A stretch of 64,000 bases of DNA from Luteococcus sp052116585 (GCF_052116585.1 NZ_JBQKKT010000001.1:62001-126000); one strand, 5' to 3'; positions 7,224-17,364 are shown, numbered from the stretch's first letter. A program made the numbers and translations. Notes: generated by a model from the letters alone, not told the origin.

Positions 7224-9833
7224 TCAGAGCAATGTGTCCTGGCCCTCGTCCTCGCCGGCAGCAGGGGCATCGTCGGCGATCCTGTCGTCCTGGCCCGGAG
7301 CGGTTCTCGACGAACCGCTCTCGGCAACATCGTCCTGCCGTTCGTCGGCCGCCTCGGCTGCATCGCCGGCCTCGGTGCGCAGGCCGAGTGCCCTGGTGGC
7401 GACGGCCGCAACCGGCTGACCCGTCGGGATGCCGGAGCCGTCGCGCTTGCCGGTGGCCGGCGGCAGGCCGATCGCGGCACCGCTGTTGGCGCAGGCGATG
7501 GCCGGCTCCGGGCCCACCCAGGCCAGTACCAGCGCGTCCTCCCCGCGCAGGAAACGGTGACAGCGCACGCCACCGGTGGCGCGACCCTTGGCGGGGTACT
7601 CCTGGAAGGGAGTCACCTTCACCGATCCGACCTCCGTGCCGGGGGTGGCCGACGAGGAACCGGAGATGGTCACCACCACCGATCCGGACAGGGGAGCGGC
7701 GCCGAACCAGATGGCGCGGGCGTCGGAGCCGAGCTTGATGCCGGCCACCCCACCACCGGAACGGCCCTGGGCTCGGACGGCCGTCGCCGGGAAGTGCAGC
7801 AGCTGGGCATCACTGGAGACGAAGACCAGGTGTTGGTTCTCGTCGGTCAGTTCCAGGGCGCCCACCAGCTCGTCCTTGGGCGCGAGGCGGATGATCTCCC
7901 AGGAGTCCTTGTTGAGCACCTCCGGATTGACCCGCTTCACCACGCCCTGACGGGTGCCCACGGCCAGGCCGAGCGATCGCTCGTCGAGGCTGGTCAGGGC
8001 GATGGGGCGTTCACCCTTCTCAAAGGCATAGAGCTCGTCTGCGCGCGAGCCCCCCTGCAGGTTGGGCGAGCTGGCAGTCGGCACGACGGTGGGAAGTTCG
8101 ATGGCCCGGGCCCGGATCAGTCTGCCCTGGTTGGTGACGACGCCGAATTCCGAGTGACTGGTGGTGCGGATGGCCGAGGCGATGACATCATGCTGCGCCC
8201 GGCCGCCGCCGATGGCCACCTCATCGGGCGTGTCCATCCGGGCCAGCAGTCCGGTGGCGCTCATCATCACCCAGCACGGCTCGTCCGGCACCTCGAGCGG
8301 CGTCGCCTTGGCGCTGGTGACCTCACCGGAGCTGGCCAGGAGCACGGTGCGACGAGGATCGCCATAGGTCCGCGCCACCTCGGCCAGCTCGTCGCCCACG
8401 AGCCGGGCCAGCACCTCGCGGTCCTCGACGATCTCGGTCAGGCGGGCGATGGTCTCGTGCAGTTCGTCGCGTTCCTTCTCCAGTTCGATGACGCTGAACT
8501 TCGTCAGGCGACGCAGCGGGATGTCCAGGATGTCATTGGCCTGCACCTCGGTGAGCTCGAAGGCCTCCATCAACTTGGCGCGGGCCTGGGCCACGTCGTC
8601 GGATCCGCGGATGATCGCGATCACGTCGTCAATGTCGACGATGGCCAGGAGCCTGCCCTCGACGATGTGCAGGCGGTCCTTGGCCTTGCCCAGACGGAAC
8701 TGGGTGCGGCGCAGGGTCACGTCGAAGCGGTGGTCCAGGAAGACCTGCATCAGGTCCTTGAGTCCCAGGGTGCTGGGCTGCCCGTCAACGAGCGCCACAT
8801 TGTTGATGCCGAAGGAGTCCTCCAGCTTGGTGCTCTTGTAGAGCTGCTGCAGCATCGCCTCGGGGTTGATGCCGTTCTTGACCTCGATCACCAGCCGCGT
8901 GTGGTTGTTGATGTCGGACAGGTCCTTGATATCGGCAATTCCGGTGATCTTCTTGGACTGCACCAGGGTCTTGACCTGCTCGATGATCTTCTCCGGCCCC
9001 ACGCTGTAGGGGAGCTCGGTGACCACGATTCCCTTGCGCCGGGGCGAGACCTGCTCGATGCGAGCGGTGGCGCGGATCTTGAAGGAACCGCGGCCGGTGG
9101 CATAGGCGTCGGCGATGCCGTCGAGCCCAATGATCTTGCCGCCGGTGGGCAGGTCTGGGCCCGGGATGAAGCGCATCAGCTCCTCGAGACTGGCATCCGG
9201 GTGCTTGATCAGGTGGCGCAGGCCCTGCACCACCTCCACCAGGTTGTGCGGTGGCATGTTGGTGGCCATGCCGACGGCGATGCCGGTGGCGCCGTTGACC
9301 AGCAGGTTCGGAAAGGCCGACGGAAGGACCGACGGCTCCAGCTGCTTGCCGTCGTAGTTCGGCTTGAAGTCGACGGTGTCCTCGTCCAGCCCACCGGTCA
9401 TCGCCAGGGCGGAGGGGGCCATCCGGCACTCGGTGTAGCGCATGGCGGCCGGGCCGGCGTCCAGCGAGCCGAAATTGCCGTGGCCGTCGACCAGCGGCAG
9501 GCGCATGGACCAGGACTGGGCGGTGCGGACCAGGGCGTCGTAGATGGCGGTGTCGCCGTGCGGGTGCAGCTTGCCCATCACCTCGCCGACGACGCGAGCG
9601 CTCTTGACGTGCGACTTGTCGGGGCGGATGCCCATGTCGTCCATCGAGTACAGGATGCGACGCTGCACCGGCTTGAGGCCGTCACGGGCGTCGGGCAGAG
9701 CCCGGGCGTAGATCACCGAGTAGGCGTACTCGAGGAAGCTGGTCTCCATCTCCGACGAGACGTCGACATCGACGATGCGCTCCGTGTAGTCGTCGTCCTG
9801 CTCGTCGGTGGGGGTGGTCTTCCTGGTCGCCAA
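7224..9833 (-). CDS. parC: DNA topoisomerase IV / second type IIA topoisomerase subunit A
   Basis: This is the DNA cleavage and rejoining subunit of a type IIA topoisomerase, 869 residues, the likely partner of parE at the window start. The active-site Tyr133 lies in AAMRYTECRM. The quinolone-determining region around PHGDTAIYDAL (Thr95, Asp99) corresponds to GyrA Ser83/Asp87. A coiled-coil region around residues 440-490 precedes the C-terminal beta-pinwheel, which has degenerate repeats and no clear GyrA-box, fitting ParC rather than GyrA. The start is TTG 9833 with GGAGCA upstream. The C-terminus is an acidic tail rich in Asp, Glu and Ala. Confidence 0.88.
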   Translation of the reverse strand: MATRKTTPTDEQDDDYTERIVDVDVSSEMETSFLEYAYSVIYARALPDARDGLKPVQRRILYSMDDMGIRPDKSHVKSARVVGEVMGKLHPHGDTAIYDALVRTAQSWSMRLPLVDGHGNFGSLDAGPAAMRYTECRMAPSALAMTGGLDEDTVDFKPNYDGKQLEPSVLPSAFPNLLVNGATGIAVGMATNMPPHNLVEVVQGLRHLIKHPDASLEELMRFIPGPDLPTGGKIIGLDGIADAYATGRGSFKIRATARIEQVSPRRKGIVVTELPYSVGPEKIIEQVKTLVQSKKITGIADIKDLSDINNHTRLVIEVKNGINPEAMLQQLYKSTKLEDSFGINNVALVDGQPSTLGLKDLMQVFLDHRFDVTLRRTQFRLGKAKDRLHIVEGRLLAIVDIDDVIAIIRGSDDVAQARAKLMEAFELTEVQANDILDIPLRRLTKFSVIELEKERDELHETIARLTEIVEDREVLARLVGDELAEVARTYGDPRRTVLLASSGEVTSAKATPLEVPDEPCWVMMSATGLLARMDTPDEVAIGGGRAQHDVIASAIRTTSHSEFGVVTNQGRLIRARAIELPTVVPTASSPNLQGGSRADELYAFEKGERPIALTSLDERSLGLAVGTRQGVVKRVNPEVLNKDSWEIIRLAPKDELVGALELTDENQHLVFVSSDAQLLHFPATAVRAQGRSGGGVAGIKLGSDARAIWFGAAPLSGSVVVTISGSSSATPGTEVGSVKVTPFQEYPAKGRATGGVRCHRFLRGEDALVLAWVGPEPAIACANSGAAIGLPPATGKRDGSGIPTGQPVAAVATRALGLRTEAGDAAEAADERQDDVAESGSSRTAPGQDDRIADDAPAAGEDEGQDTLL

Positions 9834-9922
9834 GGCGAGTTGCTCCTTCGGGTCTTGCGGGACCCCACATTTTCACTGATCGTGGGGGATGGGTGGCGCG
9901 GGGCGCGCCGGATGATGGCCGA

Positions 9923-10972
9923 TCAGTCGTCTGCCTCGGCGAGCACGGCTCGCAGCCTGGGCCACAGCTCGTCGCCGTCCGGGGCGCGCACTTCTGGTAC
10001 TCGTTCCGGGTTCCAGGCCATGTGGTCGTCGTCGCTGAGCACCGTGGTGGAGCCATGGGCCAAGACCTGCTCGGTCATGGAGAGCTGCCGGATGGCGATT
10101 GCCCGAACCCGGTCCGGCTGCAGTTCGGCGAACTCGGCGTACAGGCTCGGGTCGTGCTGACCGTCGTCGCCCACCAGCACCCACTTGATGTTGGGGAAGT
10201 CGCGGGCGAGCTCACGCAGGGACTGGCGCTTGTGGTCGGGACCGCTGCGGAACCACCCGGTATTGGTCGGGCCCCAGTCGGTGAGCAGCATGGCGCCCTT
10301 CGGAAAGCCGTGCCGGGCCAGGAAGCGGGTCAGGAAGGCATGAGTGTTCCAGGCTCCCGTGGAGACATAGATCACTGGAGCGCCGGGGTGCTCCGCCAGC
10401 ATCTGCTGGTACATCCGGGCCATGCCGGGCACCGCCCGGCGTCCCTCCTCCGTGACGACGAAGGAATTCCAGGCAGCAATGAACAGACGGGGCAGGGAGG
10501 TGGAGATGACGGTGTCGTCCAGATCGCTGACCAGGCCGAAGGTCTCCTCGCTGGACACCACCTGCACCGGGACCAGCGAGACCTGGCCGTCGCGGGTGAC
10601 CACCTCGGCCTCATGGATGCCCGGCTCCAGGTCATCGAGCTTGAGCCGGACGTCCACATAGCCGCCGCGATCGGCCCGCACCTCCATCCGGGAGCCGCGC
10701 ATCTGCACCGTCACCTCGGCGCGCGGGACGGGGGCGCCGAAGAAGTTGCGCCAGCCGCGTTGCTGCAGAAATCCCTCCGCGGCTTGCCCCAGATGACTAC
10801 GGGCGTCACGCGGTGTCAGGACCACGCGTGCGAGGACGCGGATGTGGTCGCTGGTGCCATAGCCGACGTAGGGGATGACCGTGGGGTGCCAGGAACTCTT
10901 CTCGAGTCTGCGGTTGACCCGCGTGCGCAGGTATTCCTCGGCACGGGCTCCGACGAAAGGTCTTGTCGACAT
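9923..10972 (-). CDS. App1-family phosphatidate phosphatase-like protein (DUF2183)
   Basis: A 349-residue protein with a conserved DUF2183 (App1) phosphatase domain. The HAD-like catalytic motif FGLVSDLDDTV (Asp150-Thr154) is followed by YVSTGAWNTH, a KRQSLRELARDFP segment and VLVGDDGQHDPSLY. Eukaryotic App1 dephosphorylates phosphatidic acid. The bacterial substrate is unknown. The N-terminal half (residues 30-140) looks like a beta-rich domain. I chose ATG 10972 over an upstream start because TACAGT lies 7 nt before it. It is divergent from the DUF5998 operon with only 34 bp between starts, so the promoters overlap. Confidence 0.75.
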   Translation of the reverse strand: MSTRPFVGARAEEYLRTRVNRRLEKSSWHPTVIPYVGYGTSDHIRVLARVVLTPRDARSHLGQAAEGFLQQRGWRNFFGAPVPRAEVTVQMRGSRMEVRADRGGYVDVRLKLDDLEPGIHEAEVVTRDGQVSLVPVQVVSSEETFGLVSDLDDTVISTSLPRLFIAAWNSFVVTEEGRRAVPGMARMYQQMLAEHPGAPVIYVSTGAWNTHAFLTRFLARHGFPKGAMLLTDWGPTNTGWFRSGPDHKRQSLRELARDFPNIKWVLVGDDGQHDPSLYAEFAELQPDRVRAIAIRQLSMTEQVLAHGSTTVLSDDDHMAWNPERVPEVRAPDGDELWPRLRAVLAEADD

Positions 10973-11006
10973 GCGTCGAACTGTACCGACATGGGAGCAT
11001 GGGCAG

Positions 11007-11606
11007 GTGAATGCCTCCATCGTGCTGCCCGCTGACCTGCGCACCCAGATCGCCGACTGCGGCTACTTCCCCGAGTTCGTCGCAGACTCCGTGGCCCTCG
11101 CGCTGGGGGGCGAGGAAGTGCTGACGCACCTGGTACACCACGAGGCAACCTTTGCCCACGACGAGATCCATCGCCACGTCACGGTTCTGGTGGTGACGGC
11201 CACCCGTCTGTTGGTGGTGCACACCGATGACGGGCCGGCCACGGACGCCCTGGGGCGCCCTGCCGCGGCCGATCGGGCCGTCACCTCCTGTGAGGCCATG
11301 CCCCTGCGGCAGGTCTCCCAGGTGGCACTGAGTCGCGTCGTCCAGCACCCGCAGAGCTACGGTTCCCCCTCTTCGGAGCTGGTGGAGACCTGGTTGACGA
11401 TCGGCTGGGGCACCATGCGTCGAGTGGACCTGGAGCCAGCCGGGTGTGCTGACCAGTCGTGCACCGCCGACCACGGATACACCGGAACCCTGGCTGGCGA
11501 CGACATCACGATCCGGATGAGTGCGGCCGCAGACGGTTCTGAGCAGGTCGCGCGCCTGGTGGCCTTCTCCACCCACCTGCAGCGTCTGGTGGGGCAGTCG
11601 CGGTGA
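11007..11606 (+). CDS. DUF5998 family protein
   Basis: A 199-residue protein of the actinobacterial DUF5998 family, function unknown. It opens VNASIVLPADLRTQIADCGYFP and carries conserved EVLTHLVHHEATFAHDEIHRH and LPRQ-like (MPLRQVSQVALSRVV) segments, with an alternating beta-strand pattern suggestive of a PH-like fold. GTG 11007 is favoured by GGGAG 9 nt upstream and by agreement with the conserved N-terminus. It is the first gene of a four-gene operon: its stop overlaps the start of the phosphatase by four bases (GTGA). Confidence 0.7.
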   Translation: MNASIVLPADLRTQIADCGYFPEFVADSVALALGGEEVLTHLVHHEATFAHDEIHRHVTVLVVTATRLLVVHTDDGPATDALGRPAAADRAVTSCEAMPLRQVSQVALSRVVQHPQSYGSPSSELVETWLTIGWGTMRRVDLEPAGCADQSCTADHGYTGTLAGDDITIRMSAAADGSEQVARLVAFSTHLQRLVGQSR

Positions 11607-12763
11607 CCGGCCCTGCGACGGCCGGGCTGCCGTCCGACTTCGTCCTGCCCGACTACGGGCGCTCGACGCTCAGTGACCTGCTGCCCAGCGTCGGCGCGCA
11701 CCTGGGAGTGTCCGGGTGCGACCGGGACCGGCTGGGGCTGCCCGTCGCCCAGCGCTATGTTGTCCTGTTGGTGGACGGTCTGGGTGACCAACTGCTGCGC
11801 CAGAGCCTGCAGCACACCGAGTACTTCAGCGAGGTCTACGGCGACGTGATCCCGCTGACCAGCGGCATTCCCTCCACCACCGCCACCTCGTTGACCTGCC
11901 TGGGCACGGGCTGCGTCCCCGGACGGCACGGCATGGCGGGCTACTCCTTCCTGGCACCCGGCGGCGGGCAGGTGATGAATGCCCTCACCTGGGAGGGCGG
12001 ACCCGAGGACCCGCACTCCTTCCAGCCGCACGCAACGATGTTCGAACGTCTCGTCCAGGCCGGGGTTGCGGTGGAGTCCGTCGGGCCGGCCAGATTCGCC
12101 GACTCCGGGCTCACGACGGCTGCCCTGCGCGGTCCTGTCTTCACGGGGATCGACGAGACCGACGCGCAGGAGCGGATCGATGCCACCGTCCGGGCGAGCC
12201 GCGCTGGCTCGCGAAGCGTGGTCTACGTCTACGAGCGCAGCCTCGACCACACGGGGCACGGCAGGGGAGTGGCCTCCAGCGAGTGGCTGGCGACGCTCAC
12301 CGCCGTCGACGCCTTTGCTGGCCGGCTCCGCGAGGCGCTCGACGACGAGGTCTGCCTCCTGGTGACGGGTGACCACGGCATGGTGGACGTACCGCCGCAG
12401 CGTCACATCCTGGTGGAGGACGTCCCGTCGCTGCAGCGGGGCGTCGATGTCCTTGCCGGAGAGGGGCGGCTGCGTCAGGTGTGGACTCGCGACGTGGAGG
12501 CCGTGCGCTCCCGATGGGGCGCCGAGCTGGGCGAGCGCGCCGTGGTCACCACCCGAGAGGACGCCATCGAGCAGGGTTGGTTCGGGCCGATGGACGGGCA
12601 GGTCAGAGACCGGTTCGGAGACGTCCTGGTGGCGATGCGTGATGACTGGGCGGTCATGTCCCGCGCCCTGCCCGGCGAACTTGGCCTGGTGGGCCAGCAC
12701 GGTTCGCTGACCGAGCGCGAGATGCGCGTGCCGCTTCTGGTCGACCATCCCGAGAGCTGGTGA
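11603..12763 (+). CDS. Alkaline phosphatase superfamily / nucleotide pyrophosphatase-like protein
   Basis: A 386-residue cytoplasmic member of the alkaline phosphatase superfamily related to nucleotide pyrophosphatases/phosphodiesterases. Metal and nucleophile motifs are visible: VVLLVDGLGDQ (metal Asp), SGIPSTTATSLT (nucleophile Thr), YERSLDHTGHG (Asp/His metal ligands), VTGDHGMVDV (Asp-His) and GQHGSL near the end. No signal peptide is seen. GTG 11603 overlaps the DUF5998 stop. Its fixed position between DUF5998 and tdk in actinobacteria hints at nucleotide metabolism, but the substrate is not established. Confidence 0.8.
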   Translation: MTGPATAGLPSDFVLPDYGRSTLSDLLPSVGAHLGVSGCDRDRLGLPVAQRYVVLLVDGLGDQLLRQSLQHTEYFSEVYGDVIPLTSGIPSTTATSLTCLGTGCVPGRHGMAGYSFLAPGGGQVMNALTWEGGPEDPHSFQPHATMFERLVQAGVAVESVGPARFADSGLTTAALRGPVFTGIDETDAQERIDATVRASRAGSRSVVYVYERSLDHTGHGRGVASSEWLATLTAVDAFAGRLREALDDEVCLLVTGDHGMVDVPPQRHILVEDVPSLQRGVDVLAGEGRLRQVWTRDVEAVRSRWGAELGERAVVTTREDAIEQGWFGPMDGQVRDRFGDVLVAMRDDWAVMSRALPGELGLVGQHGSLTEREMRVPLLVDHPESW

Positions 12764-12771
12764 CGTGACAG

Positions 12772-13440
12772 GTGGCTGAACTGGTCTTCTTCACCGGGCC
12801 GATGGACTGTGGCAAGTCGACCCTGGCGCTGCAGATGGACTACACCCAGAGCTCCCATGGCCGCGTCGGGCAGCTCTTCACACGTTTCGACCGCGCGGGG
12901 GAGGCGGTCATCACCAGTCGGATCGGCCTGTCCCGGGCGGCCACCGAGGTGGACGACGACTTCGGCTTCATGGCGCACGTCGTGAACCACCTCACCTCCG
13001 GTGGCCGGCTGGACTACATCATCTGCGACGAGACCCAGTTCTTCGTACCTGCCCAGATCGATGAGCTGGCCAGGATCGTCGACGAGCTGGGGATCGACGT
13101 CTTCGCCTTCGGCATCCTCAGCGACTTCCGGACCGAGATGTTCCCCGGCTCCAAGCGGCTGGTGGAACTGGCCGACCGGGTGGAGATGCTGCAGGTGCAG
13201 CCGTTGTGCTGGTGTGGCGAGCGGGCCACCCACAATGCCCGCACCGTCAACGGGGTGATGGTGGTGGAGGGCAGCCAGGTGGTGGTGGGCGACGTCCAGG
13301 GCTCGGGTGACGAGAATTCCGTGCGCTATGAGGTGCTGTGCCGCAAGCACCACCGCCAACAGCTCACCAAGAAGCGATCCGCCCAGCAGCTGCAGCCGGA
13401 CCAGTTGCCCTTCCAGGAGACCGATGATGACACCGACTGA
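12772..13440 (+). CDS. tdk: Thymidine kinase
   Basis: This enzyme phosphorylates thymidine to dTMP in the salvage pathway. The P-loop GPMDCGKST (residues 9-17) and the catalytic Glu87 in CDETQFF mark type II thymidine kinases. Cys residues in QPLCWCGERATHNAR and VLCRKHHRQQ are candidate ligands of the structural zinc, the first pair as CxC rather than CxxC. The start is GTG 12772, 8 nt after the phosphatase stop. The 3' end overlaps the start of the rhodanese gene by 17 nt. Confidence 0.92.
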   Translation: MAELVFFTGPMDCGKSTLALQMDYTQSSHGRVGQLFTRFDRAGEAVITSRIGLSRAATEVDDDFGFMAHVVNHLTSGGRLDYIICDETQFFVPAQIDELARIVDELGIDVFAFGILSDFRTEMFPGSKRLVELADRVEMLQVQPLCWCGERATHNARTVNGVMVVEGSQVVVGDVQGSGDENSVRYEVLCRKHHRQQLTKKRSAQQLQPDQLPFQETDDDTD

Positions 13441-14287
13441 CCACCTCATCTGCGCCGAGGAGCTGAGGGGGCTCATCGCGTCGGACGCTGAATCCCCGCT
13501 GGTGGTGGACGTGCGGTATCGATTGGGCCAGCCGGACTTCGGCCGTGAGCAGTACCGCGCAGGGCACATTGCGGGTTCGGTCTTCGTCGACGTCGAGACC
13601 GGACTCTCCTCCCCGCGTTCCGATCGAGAGGGCGGGCGTCATCCGCTGCCGGGCCAGGAGAAGTTCCAGGCCGTGATGCGTCGTGCCGGGCTGCACCGCA
13701 ACCAACCTGTGGTGGCGGTGGATGCCGGAGACCATCTGGCCGCCGCCCGCCTGTGGTGGCTGCTGCGCCACCACGGACACCCCGCAGTGCGTGTCCTGGA
13801 CGGTGGAATCCCTGCGTGGACGGCCGCCGGGGGAGAGCTCGTGCCGGAGGCAGCGAACCCGTCGGACACCGACGGTGCCGGCGAGGGCGACTTCGTGGCC
13901 ACCGCAGGGCGACTGCCCGTGGTCACCGCCGACGAGATCCCCGGCCTGTTGGCCGCTGGCCGTCGTCTGGTGGATGTTCGGGCGGCGGAACGCTTTCGCG
14001 GGCAACGGGAACCGATCGATCCCGTGGCGGGGCACATCCCCGGGGCCGAGAACCGCCCGGCAGCGGAATTGCTGGCCCAGAGCGGGGGATTCGTGGACCG
14101 TGCGGAGCTGCACCGACTCCTCGGGGATCTCCGGGAGGGCGACGCGCTGAGCTGCGGCTCCGGCCTGACGGCCACCCAGGTGATGTTGGCTGCCGAGATT
14201 GCCGGTGTGGAGGGCCTGTCCCTGTATGCGGGGTCCTGGTCGGACTGGATCACGAATGGCGCCCGTGGCATTGCCGTCGGCATCTGA
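13424..14287 (+). CDS. Two-domain rhodanese-type sulfurtransferase
   Basis: A tandem rhodanese protein of 287 residues. The inactive N-terminal domain carries Asp where the cysteine would be (VVAVDAGDHLAAARLWWLLR). The active C-terminal domain has the persulfide loop CGSGLTAT. Such enzymes transfer sulfane sulfur from thiosulfate or 3-mercaptopyruvate. The visible loop is closer to the mercaptopyruvate type (CGSGVTA). The start is ATG 13424 (or ATG 13427) inside the end of tdk, which implies translational coupling. It is the last gene of the DUF5998 operon. Confidence 0.85.
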   Translation: MMTPTDHLICAEELRGLIASDAESPLVVDVRYRLGQPDFGREQYRAGHIAGSVFVDVETGLSSPRSDREGGRHPLPGQEKFQAVMRRAGLHRNQPVVAVDAGDHLAAARLWWLLRHHGHPAVRVLDGGIPAWTAAGGELVPEAANPSDTDGAGEGDFVATAGRLPVVTADEIPGLLAAGRRLVDVRAAERFRGQREPIDPVAGHIPGAENRPAAELLAQSGGFVDRAELHRLLGDLREGDALSCGSGLTATQVMLAAEIAGVEGLSLYAGSWSDWITNGARGIAVGI

Positions 14288-14418
14288 CAGACTGGACCAC
14301 GAGAGCCTCAGGACATTGGCAACGCTCCCGCCGTGACAAATGCATCGCGGAGGCGGAAGATGGACTGGTCGTCGGCACCCGTCGTGGTGCGGACGCCCAG
14401 CGACAGAAAGGACGCAGC

Positions 14419-17184
14419 GTGATCCCACGCGAGGAACCCGGCCCGATCATCAACGGCCTTCCGACGAACCTTCCGGATGTCGATCCGCAGGAGACGGCCG
14501 AGTGGCTCGAGTCGCTCGACGGCATCATCGACGACCAGGGTCGCAACCGGGCGCGCTATGTGATGCTCAAGCTGCTGGAGCGTTCGCGCGAGCGTCAGAT
14601 CGGTGTCCCGTCGCTGACCAGCACCGACTATGTGAACACCATCCCGCCCTCGCAGGAGCCCGCCTACCCGGGCGACGAGCAGCTGGAGCGTGGCTACCGC
14701 CGCCTGCTGCGCTGGAATGCCGCGATGACGGTGCACCGTGCCCAGCGTCCCGGCATCGGCGTGGGCGGCCACATCGCCTCCTATGCCTCGGCCGCGACCC
14801 TCTACGAGGTGGGCCTCAACCACTTCTGGCGTGGTCAGGACCACCCGGGTGGCGGCGATCAGGTCTTCTTCCAGGGGCACGCCAGCCCCGGCATGTATGC
14901 CCGTGCCTTCCTGGAGGGACGCCTCAGCGAGGCGGACCTGGACGGCTTCCGTCAGGAGAAGAGCCACATCGTCGACGGCAGGATCCGCGCCCTGCCCTCC
15001 TATCCGCACCCGCACCAGCTGCCGGACTTCTGGCAGTTCCCCACGGTGAGCATGGGTCTGGGCCCGATGAATGCCATCTACCAGGCCCAGTTCAACCGTT
15101 ACCTGCACAACCGTGGCATCAAGGACACCTCCGACCAGCGCGTCTGGGCCTTCCTGGGCGATGGCGAGATGGACGAGCCGGAGTCGCGTGGTCTGCTGCA
15201 GCTGGCGGCCAACGAGGAGCTCGACAACCTCACCTTCGTGGTCAACTGCAATCTGCAGCGCCTGGACGGCCCGGTGCGCGGCAATGGCAAGATCATCCAG
15301 GAGCTGGAGGCCTTCTTCCGTGGCGCCGGCTGGAATGTGATCAAGGTGATCTGGGGACGCGGTTGGGATCCGCTGCTGGCCCAGGACACCGATGGTGCGC
15401 TGGTGAACCTGATGAATGCCACGCCCGACGGCGACTACCAGACCTTCAAGGCCAATGACGGCGCCTACGTCCGTGAGCACTTCTTCAACAAGGACCCGCG
15501 CACCGCCGCGATGGTGGCCGGCTGGAGCGACGAGGAGGTCTGGAACCTCAAGCGTGGCGGTCACGATTACCAGAAGGTCTACGCGGCCTACAAGAGCGCC
15601 ACCGAGTTCACCGGGGCCCCCACCGTGATCCTGGCCCAGACCATCAAGGGCTACTTCCTGGGCACCCACTTCGCGGGCCGCAATGCGACCCACCAGATGA
15701 AGAAGCTGGCGCTGGACGACCTCAAGGGCTTCCGCGACCGCCTGCAGATGCCGATCACCGACGCCCAGCTGGAGGAAAACCCCTACCAGCCGCCGTACGT
15801 GAACCCCGGCCCCGACGACGAGCGCATCAAGTACATGATGGAGCGCCGTCGTGAGCTGGGCGGTTTCATCCCGGAGCGTCGCCACACGCCCAAGAAGCAG
15901 CTCAAGCTTCCGGAGGAGAAGTCCTACGCCGGAGTGAAGAAGGGTTCCGGCAACCAGCAGATCGCCACCACGATGGCCTTCGTGCGCTTGCTCAAGGACC
16001 TGATGCGCGACAAGGAATTTGCTCCGCACGTCGTGCCGATCATCCCCGACGAGGCCCGCACCTTTGGCATGGACTCGTTCTTCCCGACGATCAAGATCTA
16101 CAACCCGCACGGCCAGAACTACACCCCGGTGGACCACGAGTTGATGCTCAGCTACCGCGAGGCCAAGAATGGGCAGATCCTGCACCTGGGCATCAACGAG
16201 GCCGGTTCGATGGCCGCCTTCACCGCTGCCGCGACGTCGTACTCCACCCACGGTGTGCCGATGGTGCCGATCTACATCTTCTACTCGATGTTCGGCTTCC
16301 AGCGCACGGGCGACTCGATGTGGGCCGTCGCCGACCAGCTGGGGCGCGGTTTCCTGATTGGCGCCACGGCCGGCCGTACCACGCTGACCGGTGAGGGAAC
16401 CCAGCACATGGACGGTCACAGTCCGCTGCTGGCCGCCACCAACCCGGCGATCGTCAGCTATGACCCGGCCTACTCCTACGAGATTGCGCACATCGTCAAG
16501 GACGGCCTGGGCCGTATGTATGGCGACAATCCCGAGGACGTCATCTACTACCTGACGGTGTACAACGAGCCGATCGTGCAGCCGAAGGAGCCGGAGGGCA
16601 TCGACGCCGAGGGCATCATCAAGGGCATGTACCTGCTCCAGGAGGGCAGCTTCGAAGGTGTCGGGCAGGATGCCCGTCGCGCCCAGCTGCTGGCCTCGGG
16701 CGTCGGTGTGCCGTGGGCGCTGGAGGCGCAGGAACTGCTGAAGAAGGACTTCGGTGTGGTGGCCGACGTGTGGAGCGTCACCAGCTGGGGCGAGCTGCGT
16801 CGCGACGGGCTGGCCTGCGACGAGCACAACTTCCTCTACCCCCAGGAGGAGAAGAAGGTGCCCTACATCACCCAGAAGCTCGAGGGGCGCCCTGGTCCCG
16901 TGGTTGCGGTGAGCGACTACATGCGCGCGGTGCAGGACCAGATTGCCAACTGGGTGCCGGGTGACTTCATCAGCTTGGGCGCCGATGGCTTCGGCTTCTC
17001 CGACACCCGGGCGGCTGCCCGACGCTTCTTCCACATCGACGGCCCCTCCATCGCGGTGCGTGCACTGCAGATGCTGGCCGCCAAGGGCGAGGTGCCTGCC
17101 GAATGGCCGCTGCAGGCCGCGGAGAAGTACCAGTTGCTGGACGTCAACGCCGGCACCTCGGGCAATGCGGGCGGCGACGCCTGA
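14419..17184 (+). CDS. aceE: Pyruvate dehydrogenase E1 component (homodimeric)
   Basis: E1 of the pyruvate dehydrogenase complex, which decarboxylates pyruvate with thiamine diphosphate and feeds acetyl groups to E2. The 921-residue length is that of the homodimeric AceE. The ThDP motif runs from GDGEMDEPESRG to FVVNCNLQ (about residues 245-276). The N-terminal GVGGHIASYASAATLYEVG and FFQGHASPGMYARA blocks, and the GEGTQHMDGHSP loop in the second half, are diagnostic. GTG 14419 is preceded by AAAGGA with 7 nt spacing. The much longer open frame upstream is not conserved. Neither E2 nor E3 is in the window. Confidence 0.95.
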   Translation: MIPREEPGPIINGLPTNLPDVDPQETAEWLESLDGIIDDQGRNRARYVMLKLLERSRERQIGVPSLTSTDYVNTIPPSQEPAYPGDEQLERGYRRLLRWNAAMTVHRAQRPGIGVGGHIASYASAATLYEVGLNHFWRGQDHPGGGDQVFFQGHASPGMYARAFLEGRLSEADLDGFRQEKSHIVDGRIRALPSYPHPHQLPDFWQFPTVSMGLGPMNAIYQAQFNRYLHNRGIKDTSDQRVWAFLGDGEMDEPESRGLLQLAANEELDNLTFVVNCNLQRLDGPVRGNGKIIQELEAFFRGAGWNVIKVIWGRGWDPLLAQDTDGALVNLMNATPDGDYQTFKANDGAYVREHFFNKDPRTAAMVAGWSDEEVWNLKRGGHDYQKVYAAYKSATEFTGAPTVILAQTIKGYFLGTHFAGRNATHQMKKLALDDLKGFRDRLQMPITDAQLEENPYQPPYVNPGPDDERIKYMMERRRELGGFIPERRHTPKKQLKLPEEKSYAGVKKGSGNQQIATTMAFVRLLKDLMRDKEFAPHVVPIIPDEARTFGMDSFFPTIKIYNPHGQNYTPVDHELMLSYREAKNGQILHLGINEAGSMAAFTAAATSYSTHGVPMVPIYIFYSMFGFQRTGDSMWAVADQLGRGFLIGATAGRTTLTGEGTQHMDGHSPLLAATNPAIVSYDPAYSYEIAHIVKDGLGRMYGDNPEDVIYYLTVYNEPIVQPKEPEGIDAEGIIKGMYLLQEGSFEGVGQDARRAQLLASGVGVPWALEAQELLKKDFGVVADVWSVTSWGELRRDGLACDEHNFLYPQEEKKVPYITQKLEGRPGPVVAVSDYMRAVQDQIANWVPGDFISLGADGFGFSDTRAAARRFFHIDGPSIAVRALQMLAAKGEVPAEWPLQAAEKYQLLDVNAGTSGNAGGDA

Positions 17185-17222
17185 TTCCCGTCGGATGACG
17201 TGATTGGCCTGACAGGCCGTCC

Positions 17223-17260
17223 GGTGATGCCCGTTCCCTGACCAGAGGGCGGGCATCACC
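17223..17260 (+). terminator. Hairpin terminator of aceE
   Basis: GGTGATGCCCG (17223-17233) and CGGGCATCACC (17250-17260) form an 11-bp perfect stem 38 nt past the aceE stop codon, with a 16-nt loop and a short T-containing tail. Confidence 0.7.
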
Positions 17261-17364
17261 GCTTGTTCGTGCCTTCACTACCACCTGTGGTCCTCGATCT
17301 GGCAGGCTTGGACCAAGTCACGTGCCGGGCATGGTCCGGCCCAACAGGAAAGTGGGAAGACACG